Source: JAFDZO01 sp038225955 (GTDB lineage Bacteria > Bacteroidota > Ignavibacteria > Tepidaquicellales > Tepidaquicellaceae). From it: a stretch of DNA of 7,829 bases. The stretch is from NCBI GenBank assembly GCA_038225955.1, contig JBBRQV010000153.1, forward strand, positions 1-7,829, written 5' to 3'. The notes under the pieces are model-generated. The model saw nothing but the letters and a program-made list of their open reading frames with translations, was not told the origin of the DNA and searched no databases. The translations under genes and the position numbers were made by a program. Below are positions 1-5,167 of the stretch, piece by piece. The stretch's first letter is position 1. The number at the start of each line of letters is the position of its first letter.

Positions 1-346
1 CAGATTCTTTTTGTCTGTTCTCTTCTTCTATATTTTTTCTTATCCTGTCGTCTTCTTCTTTTAATCTCTTATTCTCTTCATCTTTTTCCATTTTCTGCTT
101 TGCCTCAGAAATACCAACATGGAATTTTTCCTCGAACGATACTGTCTTATTTACACGCTGCTCTTCTTTCTCAACTTCTTTTCTGAATTTTGCATACACC
201 TTTCCCACTACATCGGATTCTAAGGATGTATTAATCGATGCTTCAACTCCGATAGTACCGAGGAATCCAATAAGATCTTCTTTGGATATGTTTATCTTCT
301 TTACTAAGGAAATTACTTTTTCTTTTTTTGCTATTGGTTCGGGCAT
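1..346 (-). CDS. infB: Translation initiation factor IF-2, N-terminal fragment (cut by window edge)
   Basis: This is an open frame with no stop from the ATG at 344-346 to the left edge, giving 115 visible residues that begin MPEPIAKKEKVISLVKKINI. IF-2 is the GTPase that brings initiator fMet-tRNA to the 30S subunit and promotes subunit joining. Residues about 10-55 (ISLVKKINISKEDLIGFLG and onward) resemble the small helical IF2_N domain. From about residue 56 the chain becomes a highly charged Lys/Glu-rich segment, as expected for the variable linker before the GTPase domain, which lies outside the window. The call rests on this N-terminus plus its place directly downstream of rimP and nusA, the conserved gene order. 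The gap to nusA is 59 bases and shows no terminator, so co-transcription is likely. No Shine-Dalgarno motif precedes the ATG; the upstream sequence is almost pure A/T. Confidence 0.88.
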   Translation of the reverse strand, partial: MPEPIAKKEKVISLVKKINISKEDLIGFLGTIGVEASINTSLESDVVGKVYAKFRKEVEKEEQRVNKTVSFEEKFHVGISEAKQKMEKDEENKRLKEEDDRIRKNIEEENRQKES

Positions 347-405
347 TAAATAAAATAATTAATAAATTCTGTTAAGTATTACTTTGCTTATACTACTTTC
401 CACGG

Positions 406-1626
406 CTAGTTCTCTTCCGGCTGTTTCACCGCTTCTTTTGTTTCTTCACTACCAGAGTTTTCAGTTTCCGCCGGAGCTTCTTCTGAAATTACCTCTTCAT
501 TTTTTACTTCTTCAGTTTCATTTACAGTTTCTGTTGTTTCTTCCGAATCAATTTCATCCTCTTCTGAATCTTCATCTTCAGCTTCTTCGTTTTGCAATCT
601 GTCGACATCTATCTGGAAGCCGGTCAATTTTGAAGCCAACTTTATATTCTGTCCTTCTTTACCTATGATTAATCTGATTTGATCTTCTTCTGAATAAATC
701 TTAGCTACTTTGTTTTCATTATCAATATCTATATCAAGTAGCTTTGCAGGTGCTAATGCTCTTGAAATAAATGTGGAAGGATCTTCCGAAAAATTTATAA
801 CGTCGATGTTTTCATTGTTAAGCTCTCTTACTATGGAGTGAATTCTAATTCCCTTCATACCTACGCAAGCACCTACTGCATCAATTCTGTCATCGTTAGA
901 CGTAACAGCAATCTTAGCTCTTTCACCTGCAAATCTTGCAATGCCTTTTACTTCGATTATACCGTCATAAATTTCAGGGATTTCAAGTTCAAATAATTTA
1001 TAAAGAAACTGTTCATCTGCTCTTGATGCGATAACAACAGGCGGTCCTGATTGTCTTTTTTCAACGCTCTTTATAATAGCTCTTATTGTATCGCCTTTTT
1101 TGTAACGTTCTTTTCCAATCTGTTCGTTCTTAGGGAAAATCACTTCGTTGCCGTTATGAATTAACAAAATTGATTTCGGTTTCAGCTGGTAAATTTCACC
1201 AACAACTATTTCACCGACTAAATCTTTATAGTAATTGAAAGTAATTTCTTTTTCAATTTCTCTTATCTTCTGATTTAAGTTCTGCTTTAAGTTGATAACA
1301 TTTCTTCTTCCGAAATCCTCAATCGGAATTTCCTCTACATAATCGTCGCCTATCTCAAAATCTTCACCTGTCTTTGTTTTCGCAGCTTCAATATCAATTT
1401 CCTTTGCAGGGTCCATTACATCGTCAGCTTCAACTATTGTCTTATAAAGAAAAATTTCTATATCGCCTTTTTCCATGTTTACGATAACTTCGAAATTCGC
1501 TTCAAGCCCGTATTTTTTTTCCATCATTTTCACGAAGGAATCTTTTATTACCGAAGCTAGAATATCCCTATCGATATTTTTTTCTTTTGCCATTTGTGTA
1601 AAGGCATCAACTATAAGACTTCTCAT
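406..1626 (-). CDS. nusA: Transcription termination/antitermination factor NusA
   Basis: This encodes a 406-residue protein. NusA binds RNA polymerase and nascent RNA, and modulates pausing, intrinsic termination and rRNA antitermination. Visible domains in order are: the N-terminal RNA-polymerase-binding domain (about 1-125, including MAKEKNIDRDIL and the NMEKGDIEIFL strand); an S1 domain (about 137-202, from LVGEIVVGEI); KH1 (about 225-285, with the signature VGACVGMKGIRIHSIVREL at 251-269); and KH2 (about 290-345, with IIGKEGQNIKLASKLTG at 320-336). Residues 346-406 form a low-complexity tail in which 28 of 61 residues are Glu or Asp. The C-terminal acidic-repeat domains of enterobacterial NusA are absent, as in most other bacteria. 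The gene starts 9 bases after the rimP stop and has no Shine-Dalgarno motif, so it probably depends on the rimP transcript. Confidence 0.96.
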   Translation of the reverse strand: MRSLIVDAFTQMAKEKNIDRDILASVIKDSFVKMMEKKYGLEANFEVIVNMEKGDIEIFLYKTIVEADDVMDPAKEIDIEAAKTKTGEDFEIGDDYVEEIPIEDFGRRNVINLKQNLNQKIREIEKEITFNYYKDLVGEIVVGEIYQLKPKSILLIHNGNEVIFPKNEQIGKERYKKGDTIRAIIKSVEKRQSGPPVVIASRADEQFLYKLFELEIPEIYDGIIEVKGIARFAGERAKIAVTSNDDRIDAVGACVGMKGIRIHSIVRELNNENIDVINFSEDPSTFISRALAPAKLLDIDIDNENKVAKIYSEEDQIRLIIGKEGQNIKLASKLTGFQIDVDRLQNEEAEDEDSEEDEIDSEETTETVNETEEVKNEEVISEEAPAETENSGSEETKEAVKQPEEN

Positions 1627-1635
1627 TTTTGTTAA

Positions 1636-2091
1636 TTATTTAAAAAGTAATTTTGCTTTAATTTCTGAAATATCTTTGAATGAATATTGTATATTGTTTA
1701 AAATATTTTTTTTCTTTTCATCCCTGACTTCAAGCTCGAAGGTTTCGTTCTCAGGATTCAGTTCAATTAATTTCCCTGCTGAACTTGTTCCATCATTCAT
1801 CGTCACTTCCATTGGTCTTCCTTTGTGCTTTATCATCTGCCAGAAAAACTTATAAGGCCTGTCAGCACCGGGCGAAGAAACGGAAATTTTTGCTATATCT
1901 TCTTCTTTGTATTTCTCATCAAACTCGGCATTTATACCTCTGTTAAGGGAGGCAATCTCATCAATAGAGAAATTTTCAACCCTATCAACGTATATTTCTA
2001 TAATCTTATTATCTTTATCGCCTTTTTTAACCAGATCTATTACTTTGAAATCGGAGTCAACGAAAAAATTTTCAATAAGCGAATTAATCAT
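1636..2091 (-). CDS. rimP: Ribosome maturation factor RimP
   Basis: This encodes a 151-residue protein, the usual size for RimP, which binds free 30S subunits and is needed for their maturation. The N-terminal alpha/beta domain covers about residues 1-80 and ends in the family hallmark SVSSPGADRPYKF (70-82, family pattern SPGxDRPL). The C-terminal SH3-like domain covers about 85-151 (GRPMEVTMNDGTSSAGKLIE and onward). It is the first gene of the rimP-nusA-infB cluster, and only 9 bases separate its stop from the nusA ATG. The ATG at 2089-2091 is the chosen start because it gives the expected N-terminal helix (INSLIENFF). The sequence before it is A/T-rich without a Shine-Dalgarno motif. An intrinsic terminator on the same strand ends 25 bases before this ATG, which suggests that readthrough into the operon is controlled. 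Confidence 0.94.
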   Translation of the reverse strand: MINSLIENFFVDSDFKVIDLVKKGDKDNKIIEIYVDRVENFSIDEIASLNRGINAEFDEKYKEEDIAKISVSSPGADRPYKFFWQMIKHKGRPMEVTMNDGTSSAGKLIELNPENETFELEVRDEKKKNILNNIQYSFKDISEIKAKLLFK

Positions 2092-2116
2092 TTTAATAAA
2101 TTGAATAAAGTAGTAT

Positions 2117-2144
2117 AAAAAAAAAGTGGGCTCTTTGACCCACT
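2117..2144 (-). terminator. Intrinsic terminator/attenuator just upstream of rimP
   Basis: Read on the minus strand, this is AGTGGG-TCAAAGAG-CCCACT followed directly by a run of T (nine consecutive A on the plus strand, 2117-2125). The arms at 2139-2144 and 2125-2130 pair over six bases. The stem can extend inward by UC/GA with one bulged G, leaving an AAA loop. There is no T-run on the plus-strand side, so it acts only in the minus direction. It sits between a candidate promoter and the rimP start, not at the end of a visible gene. It therefore either terminates a short RNA or attenuates the rimP operon. Confidence 0.8.
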
Positions 2145-2197
2145 CACTAAATAATCATCTAAACTGTTAATCAATAAATATAGTAAAATTAAAAATT

Positions 2198-2260
2198 AAT
2201 TTCAATGTACCAAGAAAATCTTAACCTATTCCTACTAATAGGTTAAAACCTGTTGAAATT
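2198..2260 (-). promoter_or_regulatory. Nested inverted repeats, putative structured 5' leader RNA of the rimP operon
   Basis: An outer 8-base inverted repeat (AATTTCAA at 2198-2205 with TTGAAATT at 2253-2260) encloses a perfect 10-base inverted repeat (TTAACCTATT at 2221-2230 with AATAGGTTAA at 2237-2246, loop of 6). Both arms of both stems are visible in the sequence. The block lies immediately downstream, in the minus direction, of a TATAAT box and upstream of the intrinsic terminator at 2117-2144. An RNA starting near 2257 and stopping at the terminator would be about 140 bases long. I do not recognise a known riboswitch or small-RNA family. That it is transcribed is inference. Confidence 0.45.
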
Positions 2261-2263
2261 GAC

Positions 2264-2269
2264 ATTATA
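2264..2269 (-). promoter_or_regulatory. Candidate -10 box (TATAAT) for the rimP operon leader
   Basis: The minus strand reads TATAAT here, a perfect sigma-70-type -10 match. At a 17-base spacer the -35 position is only TCGCTA, a weak match. A TTGACA occurs further upstream (2325-2330, minus strand), but at the wrong distance to pair with it. A start site about 7 bases downstream would fall near 2257, at the 5' edge of the nested hairpins. AT-rich sequence gives such matches by chance, so the call is tentative. Confidence 0.35.
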
Positions 2270-2452
2270 TATTGATTATTTTTGAGTAGCGAGAAATGAA
2301 CCGCAAATTCATTAACACAAAACGTGTCAAAAACGTTGCAAATTGCAAGAATATATGAAAAAATCTTGGAGTATGGGAAAATCCGACCATTTCCCGACTT
2401 TTACGTTTATGTTGGCAATTGCAAAAACCTTATATCAAGCTGAAATTACAAT

Positions 2453-2470
2453 ATCCGTCAAAAATTCATC
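2453..2470 (+). repeat. 18-base dispersed direct repeat, copy 1
   Basis: ATCCGTCAAAAATTCATC occurs here and again, identically and in the same orientation, at 3523-3540. The two copies flank the alpha/beta-hydrolase gene. The sequences around them are not obviously related beyond the 18 bases. Confidence 0.7.
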
Positions 2471-2524
2471 TTTAACCGAGTTTTGATGAAAAATAAATGC
2501 GACATTAATGCAATTGTTATCGAA

Positions 2525-2543
2525 CGAACCTCCGGTTCGGAGG
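2525..2543. repeat. GC-rich hairpin downstream of the hydrolase gene
   Basis: Two mutually exclusive stems are visible: CCTCCG (2529-2534) with CGGAGG (2538-2543), and CGAACC (2525-2530) with GGTTCG (2534-2539), each with a 3-base loop. It lies about 20 bases beyond the hydrolase stop codon on the minus strand, where a terminator could be. There is no T-run after it in either direction, so a rho-independent terminator is not supported. It stands out for its high GC content in an AT-rich gap and may be a remnant of a dispersed repeat. Confidence 0.4.
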
Positions 2544-2561
2544 CGCCCACACAGGAAAATG

Positions 2562-3389
2562 TTATACTTCTAACAAAAAATCATTTATTAGTTCAAATAT
2601 CTCTTTTGGCTTCTCTTCCTGTGGGATATGTCCACAATTTTCGATAATTCCAAGACTTGAGTTTTTTAAATCTGAATTTAGCTTTTCACCAGATAAAGGA
2701 GAAATAACTAAATCATTTTTACCCCAGATTATTAAAGCCGGAACTTCTATATCCCTGTATCTTATTATAAGTTCATCAAAGTTACCGGGTAGAATATTTT
2801 GTGCTGCCTTTATTATAGCTTTTAATTGTTTATGAGAAAAAAAAATACTGTACTTAGCAATTCTTTCTCTTGTGACTAATGTTTTATCAAAGTACAAGTT
2901 TCTTAAAACAAAATACCCGACTAAATGTTTGGGGACAACTACATTGGCAAAAGAAGTAATCAACTGCATAAAAGGATTGCGCAGGTATTTCATTGATACA
3001 GGAATTTGATTGTACGCTCCCGCATCAATCAAAACTAATTTTTTTATATTAATGTTTTTCATATGGAGAATAGTAAGCATCAAAGCAACACTGCCTCCGT
3101 ATGAATGTCCTATTATAATTAATTCTTTTAAATTTAAAAATTTTATAAAATCAAACACAATGGAGGTTTGAGATAATATCGAGTAATCAGAACTATTGTT
3201 AATAGAAGAATTTCCGTGACCAAGAAGGTCAATAACAATTAATGTGAATTTTTCTTTGTCAAAAGAATCAGATATATAGTCCCACGTTTTGTGCGACGCT
3301 CCAAATCCATGCAGAAAAAGTAATTGAGTTTTTCCTGATCCGGTTATAGTATAATAAATTTTCTCGTTAGCCGAGTAATCAAAAATCAT
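2562..3389 (-). CDS. Alpha/beta-hydrolase fold protein, substrate unknown
   Basis: This encodes a 275-residue single-domain alpha/beta-hydrolase, typical in length for the family. The oxyanion-hole motif is LHGFGASHKTW (26-36). The strand and turn VIDLLGHGNSS (52-62) is typical. The nucleophile elbow GHSYGGS (94-100) contains Ser96. The likely triad is completed by Asp226 in WGKNDLV and His254 in CGHIPQEEKP. A variable cap region lies at about 130-205. No signal peptide is visible, so it is probably cytoplasmic. Members of this fold act as esterases, lipases, C-C hydrolases or haloperoxidases, and the sequence does not let me choose. It stands alone: the gap to rimP downstream is 470 bases, and the FKBP gene upstream is divergent. 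The ATG at 3387-3389 gives the normal N-terminus for the fold. No Shine-Dalgarno motif is visible. Confidence 0.9.
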   Translation of the reverse strand: MIFDYSANEKIYYTITGSGKTQLLFLHGFGASHKTWDYISDSFDKEKFTLIVIDLLGHGNSSINNSSDYSILSQTSIVFDFIKFLNLKELIIIGHSYGGSVALMLTILHMKNINIKKLVLIDAGAYNQIPVSMKYLRNPFMQLITSFANVVVPKHLVGYFVLRNLYFDKTLVTRERIAKYSIFFSHKQLKAIIKAAQNILPGNFDELIIRYRDIEVPALIIWGKNDLVISPLSGEKLNSDLKNSSLGIIENCGHIPQEEKPKEIFELINDFLLEV

Positions 3390-3394
3390 AAATT

Positions 3395-3471
3395 AAAATG
3401 TTACAATAATGTTACTTTTTCTATTCAAATCTGCCTGGCAATTTAAAAATGCAACGATAATGTTACTTTTT
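3395..3471. repeat. Phased AATGTTAC repeats in the divergent promoter region
   Basis: Two 26-base blocks, at 3395-3420 and 3446-3471, match at 23 of 26 positions. Each contains the octamer twice at an 11-base step: AATGTTAC at 3397 and 3408, then AATGCAAC at 3448 and AATGTTAC at 3459. Each block ends in TTTTT. They start 6 bases upstream of the hydrolase ATG and lie between two divergent genes. The spacing of about one helical turn suggests a protein-binding operator, but that is inference. Confidence 0.6.
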
Positions 3472-3480
3472 ACGACTATC

Positions 3481-3509
3481 ATTAAAAATTAAATTTCTTC
3501 ATTTTTAAT
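3481..3509. repeat. AT-only inverted repeat upstream of the first FKBP gene
   Basis: ATTAAAAAT (3481-3489) and ATTTTTAAT (3501-3509) form a perfect 9-base inverted repeat with an 11-base loop. It lies about 50 bases before the FKBP lipoprotein start and could be part of its promoter region. No convincing -35/-10 pair was found. In DNA this AT-rich such a repeat can arise by chance. Confidence 0.3.
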
Positions 3510-3522
3510 TCGGAATTTAAAA

Positions 3523-3540
3523 ATCCGTCAAAAATTCATC
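3523..3540 (+). repeat. 18-base dispersed direct repeat, copy 2
   Basis: This is identical to 2453-2470 and in the same orientation. This copy ends 18 bases before the ATG of the FKBP lipoprotein gene, so it lies in the probable 5' untranslated region. Confidence 0.7.
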
Positions 3541-3558
3541 AAAAAATCTTAACTAAAT

Positions 3559-3969
3559 ATGATGCATAAATTCATTATAATTATTTTTATAGCACTAATT
3601 TCAGCAGGCTGCGGCAGCAAAGTCGGAAAAGAAATCACCACTGCTTCAGGTTTAAAATATACAGACACAAAAGAAGGCTCGGGCGCTTCGCCTGTAAAAG
3701 GGAAAGAAGTATCAGTTCTATATGTCTGCTCATTACCTGATGGCAAAGTAGTTGATAGCGGAATGGATAAAAACAAACCGTTGAAATTTACCATGGGTTC
3801 GGGAGAAATGATTCCTGGATTTGAAGAAGGGGTGATGAGTATGAAAGTCGGCGGCAAAAGAAAATTAGTTGTTCCTTCCAATCTTGCATGGGGACCACAA
3901 GGGGCTGGCGAGGTAATCCCGCCAAACTCTATCGTTAATTTTGAAATAGAATTATTAGATGTAAAATAA
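3559..3969 (+). CDS. FKBP-type peptidyl-prolyl isomerase-like lipoprotein with an altered active-site pocket
   Basis: This encodes 136 residues. The N-terminus is a lipoprotein signal: MMHK, the hydrophobic stretch FIIIIFIALI, then SAGC with Cys18 as the lipidation site. The Ser at position -3 is a little atypical. The mature protein should be membrane-anchored outside the cytoplasm. Residues 24-136 form a complete FKBP domain. FKBP enzymes catalyse cis-trans isomerisation at proline, and periplasmic members help fold exported proteins. Compared with the FKBP12 pocket, Tyr26, Asp37, Ile56 and Phe99 equivalents are kept (Tyr55, Asp66, Ile85, Phe128). Phe36, Phe46, Val55, Trp59 and Tyr82 are replaced by Val65, Leu75, Met84, Phe88 and Trp111. 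Activity may thus be reduced or shifted. The gene is followed after 36 bases by a canonical paralogue. ATGATG offers two starts, either of which leaves the signal intact. No Shine-Dalgarno motif is seen. Confidence 0.88.
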   Translation: MMHKFIIIIFIALISAGCGSKVGKEITTASGLKYTDTKEGSGASPVKGKEVSVLYVCSLPDGKVVDSGMDKNKPLKFTMGSGEMIPGFEEGVMSMKVGGKRKLVVPSNLAWGPQGAGEVIPPNSIVNFEIELLDVK

Positions 3970-4005
3970 TATTCTCATAAATTTTTTTAATTATTTATAT
4001 TTATT

Positions 4006-4362
4006 ATGACAGAATCAGATAAAGAAATCACAACAGCTTCAGGTCTTAAATACATTGACTACAACGAAGGCACTGGAGCATCACCATCCAAAGGAAAACT
4101 TGTAAGCGTTCATTACACAGGAACTCTTGAAAACGGGAAAAAATTCGATAGCTCAGTCGATAGAAACGAACCATTTCAATTTCAAATCGGAACAGGTCAG
4201 GTAATTGCCGGATGGGATGAAGGAGTTATGAGTATGAAAATCGGTGGAAAAAGAAAATTAATAATACCTGCCGAGCTTGGCTACGGCGCTCGCGGAGCAG
4301 GCGGAGTAATCCCTCCAAACGCAACAATCCTTTTTGATGTAGAGTTATTGGATATAAAATAG
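4006..4362 (+). CDS. FKBP-type peptidyl-prolyl cis-trans isomerase (cytoplasmic, canonical)
   Basis: This encodes a 118-residue single FKBP domain with no signal peptide, so it is probably cytoplasmic. It should catalyse prolyl cis-trans isomerisation during protein folding. The pocket residues of FKBP12 are all present or conservatively changed: Tyr37, Phe47, Asp48, Phe57, Val66, Ile67, Trp70, Tyr93, Val101 and Phe110. They sit in the motifs VHYTGTL, KFDSS, VIAGWDEGV, GYGARG and IPPNATILFDVELL. By hand alignment it is identical to the preceding lipoprotein at 68 of 113 positions, from KEITTASGLKY to the C-terminus, so the pair arose by tandem duplication. The 36-base AT-rich gap between them has no terminator, so they are probably one transcript. 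No Shine-Dalgarno motif precedes the ATG. Confidence 0.93.
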   Translation: MTESDKEITTASGLKYIDYNEGTGASPSKGKLVSVHYTGTLENGKKFDSSVDRNEPFQFQIGTGQVIAGWDEGVMSMKIGGKRKLIIPAELGYGARGAGGVIPPNATILFDVELLDIK

Positions 4363-4400
4363 AACGAATTGAAAAATTACCTTTGCATTTATAGCCAACA

Positions 4401-4440
4401 AATTCCCCCTCCTTACTAAGGAGGGGGTTAGGGGGCGGTT
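4401..4440. repeat. G-rich palindromic intergenic element upstream of the DNA glycosylase gene
   Basis: CCCCCTCCTTA (4405-4415) and TAAGGAGGGGG (4417-4427) form a near-perfect 23-base palindrome around a single C. It is followed by TTAGGGGGCGGTT, ending 4 bases before the glycosylase ATG. The style is that of short dispersed intergenic repeats I recall from many bacterial genomes, but that is memory and not a search. The right arm contains AGGAGG, 20 bases from the ATG and too far for a usual ribosome-binding site. The AGGGGG at 4430-4435 is 9 bases from the ATG and could serve as one. There is no T-run, so an intrinsic terminator for the FKBP genes is not supported. Confidence 0.65.
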
Positions 4441-4444
4441 AACT

Positions 4445-5044
4445 ATGAACAGCTTTAAAAAAATTCCTCTTAAAAATTTTCAACGGTCTGCGCTTGAAGT
4501 CGCTCCTTTCTTACTTGGGAAACTTCTTGTCCGCAAACTTAACAATAATTTTTTAGTAACAAGAATCGTTGAGACTGAAGTATATCTTAACGACGACCCC
4601 GCATCGCATTCATTCGGAAGAATCACTGAGCGCAACAAAGCAATGTACGAAGCCGGCGGACACTTCTATGTTTACTTTATCTATGGTAATTACTTCTGCG
4701 TTAACGTTGTTACAAATATAAAAGGTCACGGTGAAGGAGTTCTGATAAGAGCGGTTGAACCGATTTCCGGTAAAGAAGAAATGCTGAAGAACAGAAAAAA
4801 CATTACGAACGAACATGACATTTCCAACGGTCCCGGAAAACTCTGCATGGCCTTAAACATAAACAAAAGTTTCTACGGAGTACCTGCAAATGGTGAAGAA
4901 TTATTCATTGCCTATGATAAAGGCTTTCCCGAATTTGAAATAGGAGTATCCAAGAGGATAGGCTTATCCGTAAGCACAGAAATCGAACACAGATTTTTTA
5001 TCAAAGGAAATAAATTCGTAACGAAACATAAATTTAATAATTAG
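4445..5044 (+). CDS. mpg: 3-methyladenine DNA glycosylase (AAG/MPG family)
   Basis: This encodes 199 residues, the standard length for bacterial members of the AAG/MPG family. The enzyme excises alkylated and deaminated purines such as 3-methyladenine and hypoxanthine from DNA, starting base-excision repair. Motifs matching the human enzyme are RIVETEVYL (40-48), with Glu45 as the equivalent of catalytic Glu125 and Tyr47 as that of Tyr127. Others are SHSFGRITERNKAM with His55, YVYFIYGNYFCVNV (75-88) with the intercalating-Tyr position, IRAVEP with Arg102, NGPGKLCMALNINKSF (128-143) and RIGLS (171-175). All key residues are present, so the protein is probably active. It lies on the same strand as the FKBP pair, 82 bases downstream, but a palindromic G-rich element fills the gap. 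The ATG at 4445 gives the expected N-terminus. Confidence 0.95.
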   Translation: MNSFKKIPLKNFQRSALEVAPFLLGKLLVRKLNNNFLVTRIVETEVYLNDDPASHSFGRITERNKAMYEAGGHFYVYFIYGNYFCVNVVTNIKGHGEGVLIRAVEPISGKEEMLKNRKNITNEHDISNGPGKLCMALNINKSFYGVPANGEELFIAYDKGFPEFEIGVSKRIGLSVSTEIEHRFFIKGNKFVTKHKFNN

Positions 5045-5056
5045 TTTTTCGCTTAA

Positions 5057-5150
5057 CACTAAAACTCAAAAACTACCAAAGTAAACGAAAGAAATAAATT
5101 TTCATTTATAAAAATTTAGTGCGGTTTGGTGCCTTTAGTGCTTTTGTGGT
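5057..5150. repeat. Degenerate TTTAGTG-type intergenic repeat
   Basis: Positions 5115-5150 consist of four related units, TTTAGTGCGG, TTTGGTGCC, TTTAGTGCT and TTTGTGGT, with a step of 8-10 bases. The complementary heptamer CACTAAA occurs at 5057-5063, so the flanks form a weak inverted pair with TTTAGTG at 5115-5121 or 5134-5140. It resembles a widespread intergenic motif of the type GTGCCTTTGTGGT that I recall from many genomes; this was not checked. It fills almost the whole gap between the glycosylase and the RNase-like gene. No promoter or terminator is evident in it. Confidence 0.5.
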
Positions 5151-5167
5151 AAAAATAAAATGCAATC

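Larger units (their letters stand above)
2270..2561. other. Gene-poor AT-rich intergenic stretch
   Basis: I see no credible gene, tRNA or rRNA here. The stretch holds several short palindromic motifs: TTGCAAATTGCAA at 2336-2348, GCAATTGC at 2415-2422, and TGCAATTG at 2509-2516. It also has a weak hairpin with GGGAAA (2375-2380) and TTTCCC (2390-2395), one copy of an 18-base repeat (2453-2470), and a GC-rich hairpin close to the end of the hydrolase gene (2525-2543). Both flanking genes are on the minus strand, so it should contain the 3' end of the hydrolase transcript and the control region of rimP. Confidence 0.6.

Noticed and set aside
406..2118. Plus-strand open frames opposite nusA and rimP (for example 384-668 and 1475-1855)
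   Set aside because: Their Leu/Phe/Ser-rich translations are antisense shadows of the well-supported nusA and rimP genes.
2296..2358. A 20-codon open frame on the plus strand, MNRKFINTKRVKNVANCKNI
   Set aside because: It is short and basic only because the region is A-rich, with no ribosome-binding signal, no conserved context and no family resemblance. It is most likely chance.
2092..2561. A tRNA gene upstream of rimP, as in the E. coli metY-rimP order
   Set aside because: No cloverleaf with acceptor, anticodon and T arms could be built on either strand. The GGTTCG near 2534-2539 belongs to a simple hairpin.
3395..3471. CRISPR array
   Set aside because: There are only two imperfect blocks of 26 bases, with no regular spacers and no cas genes.
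2562..4362. An operon or novel system linking the hydrolase with the FKBP pair
   Set aside because: The hydrolase is divergent from the FKBP genes, and I know of no functional link between the families. Only a shared control region is plausible.
4405..4427. Rho-independent terminator for the FKBP genes
   Set aside because: The stem is strong, but neither strand has a T-run after it and the downstream sequence is G-rich.
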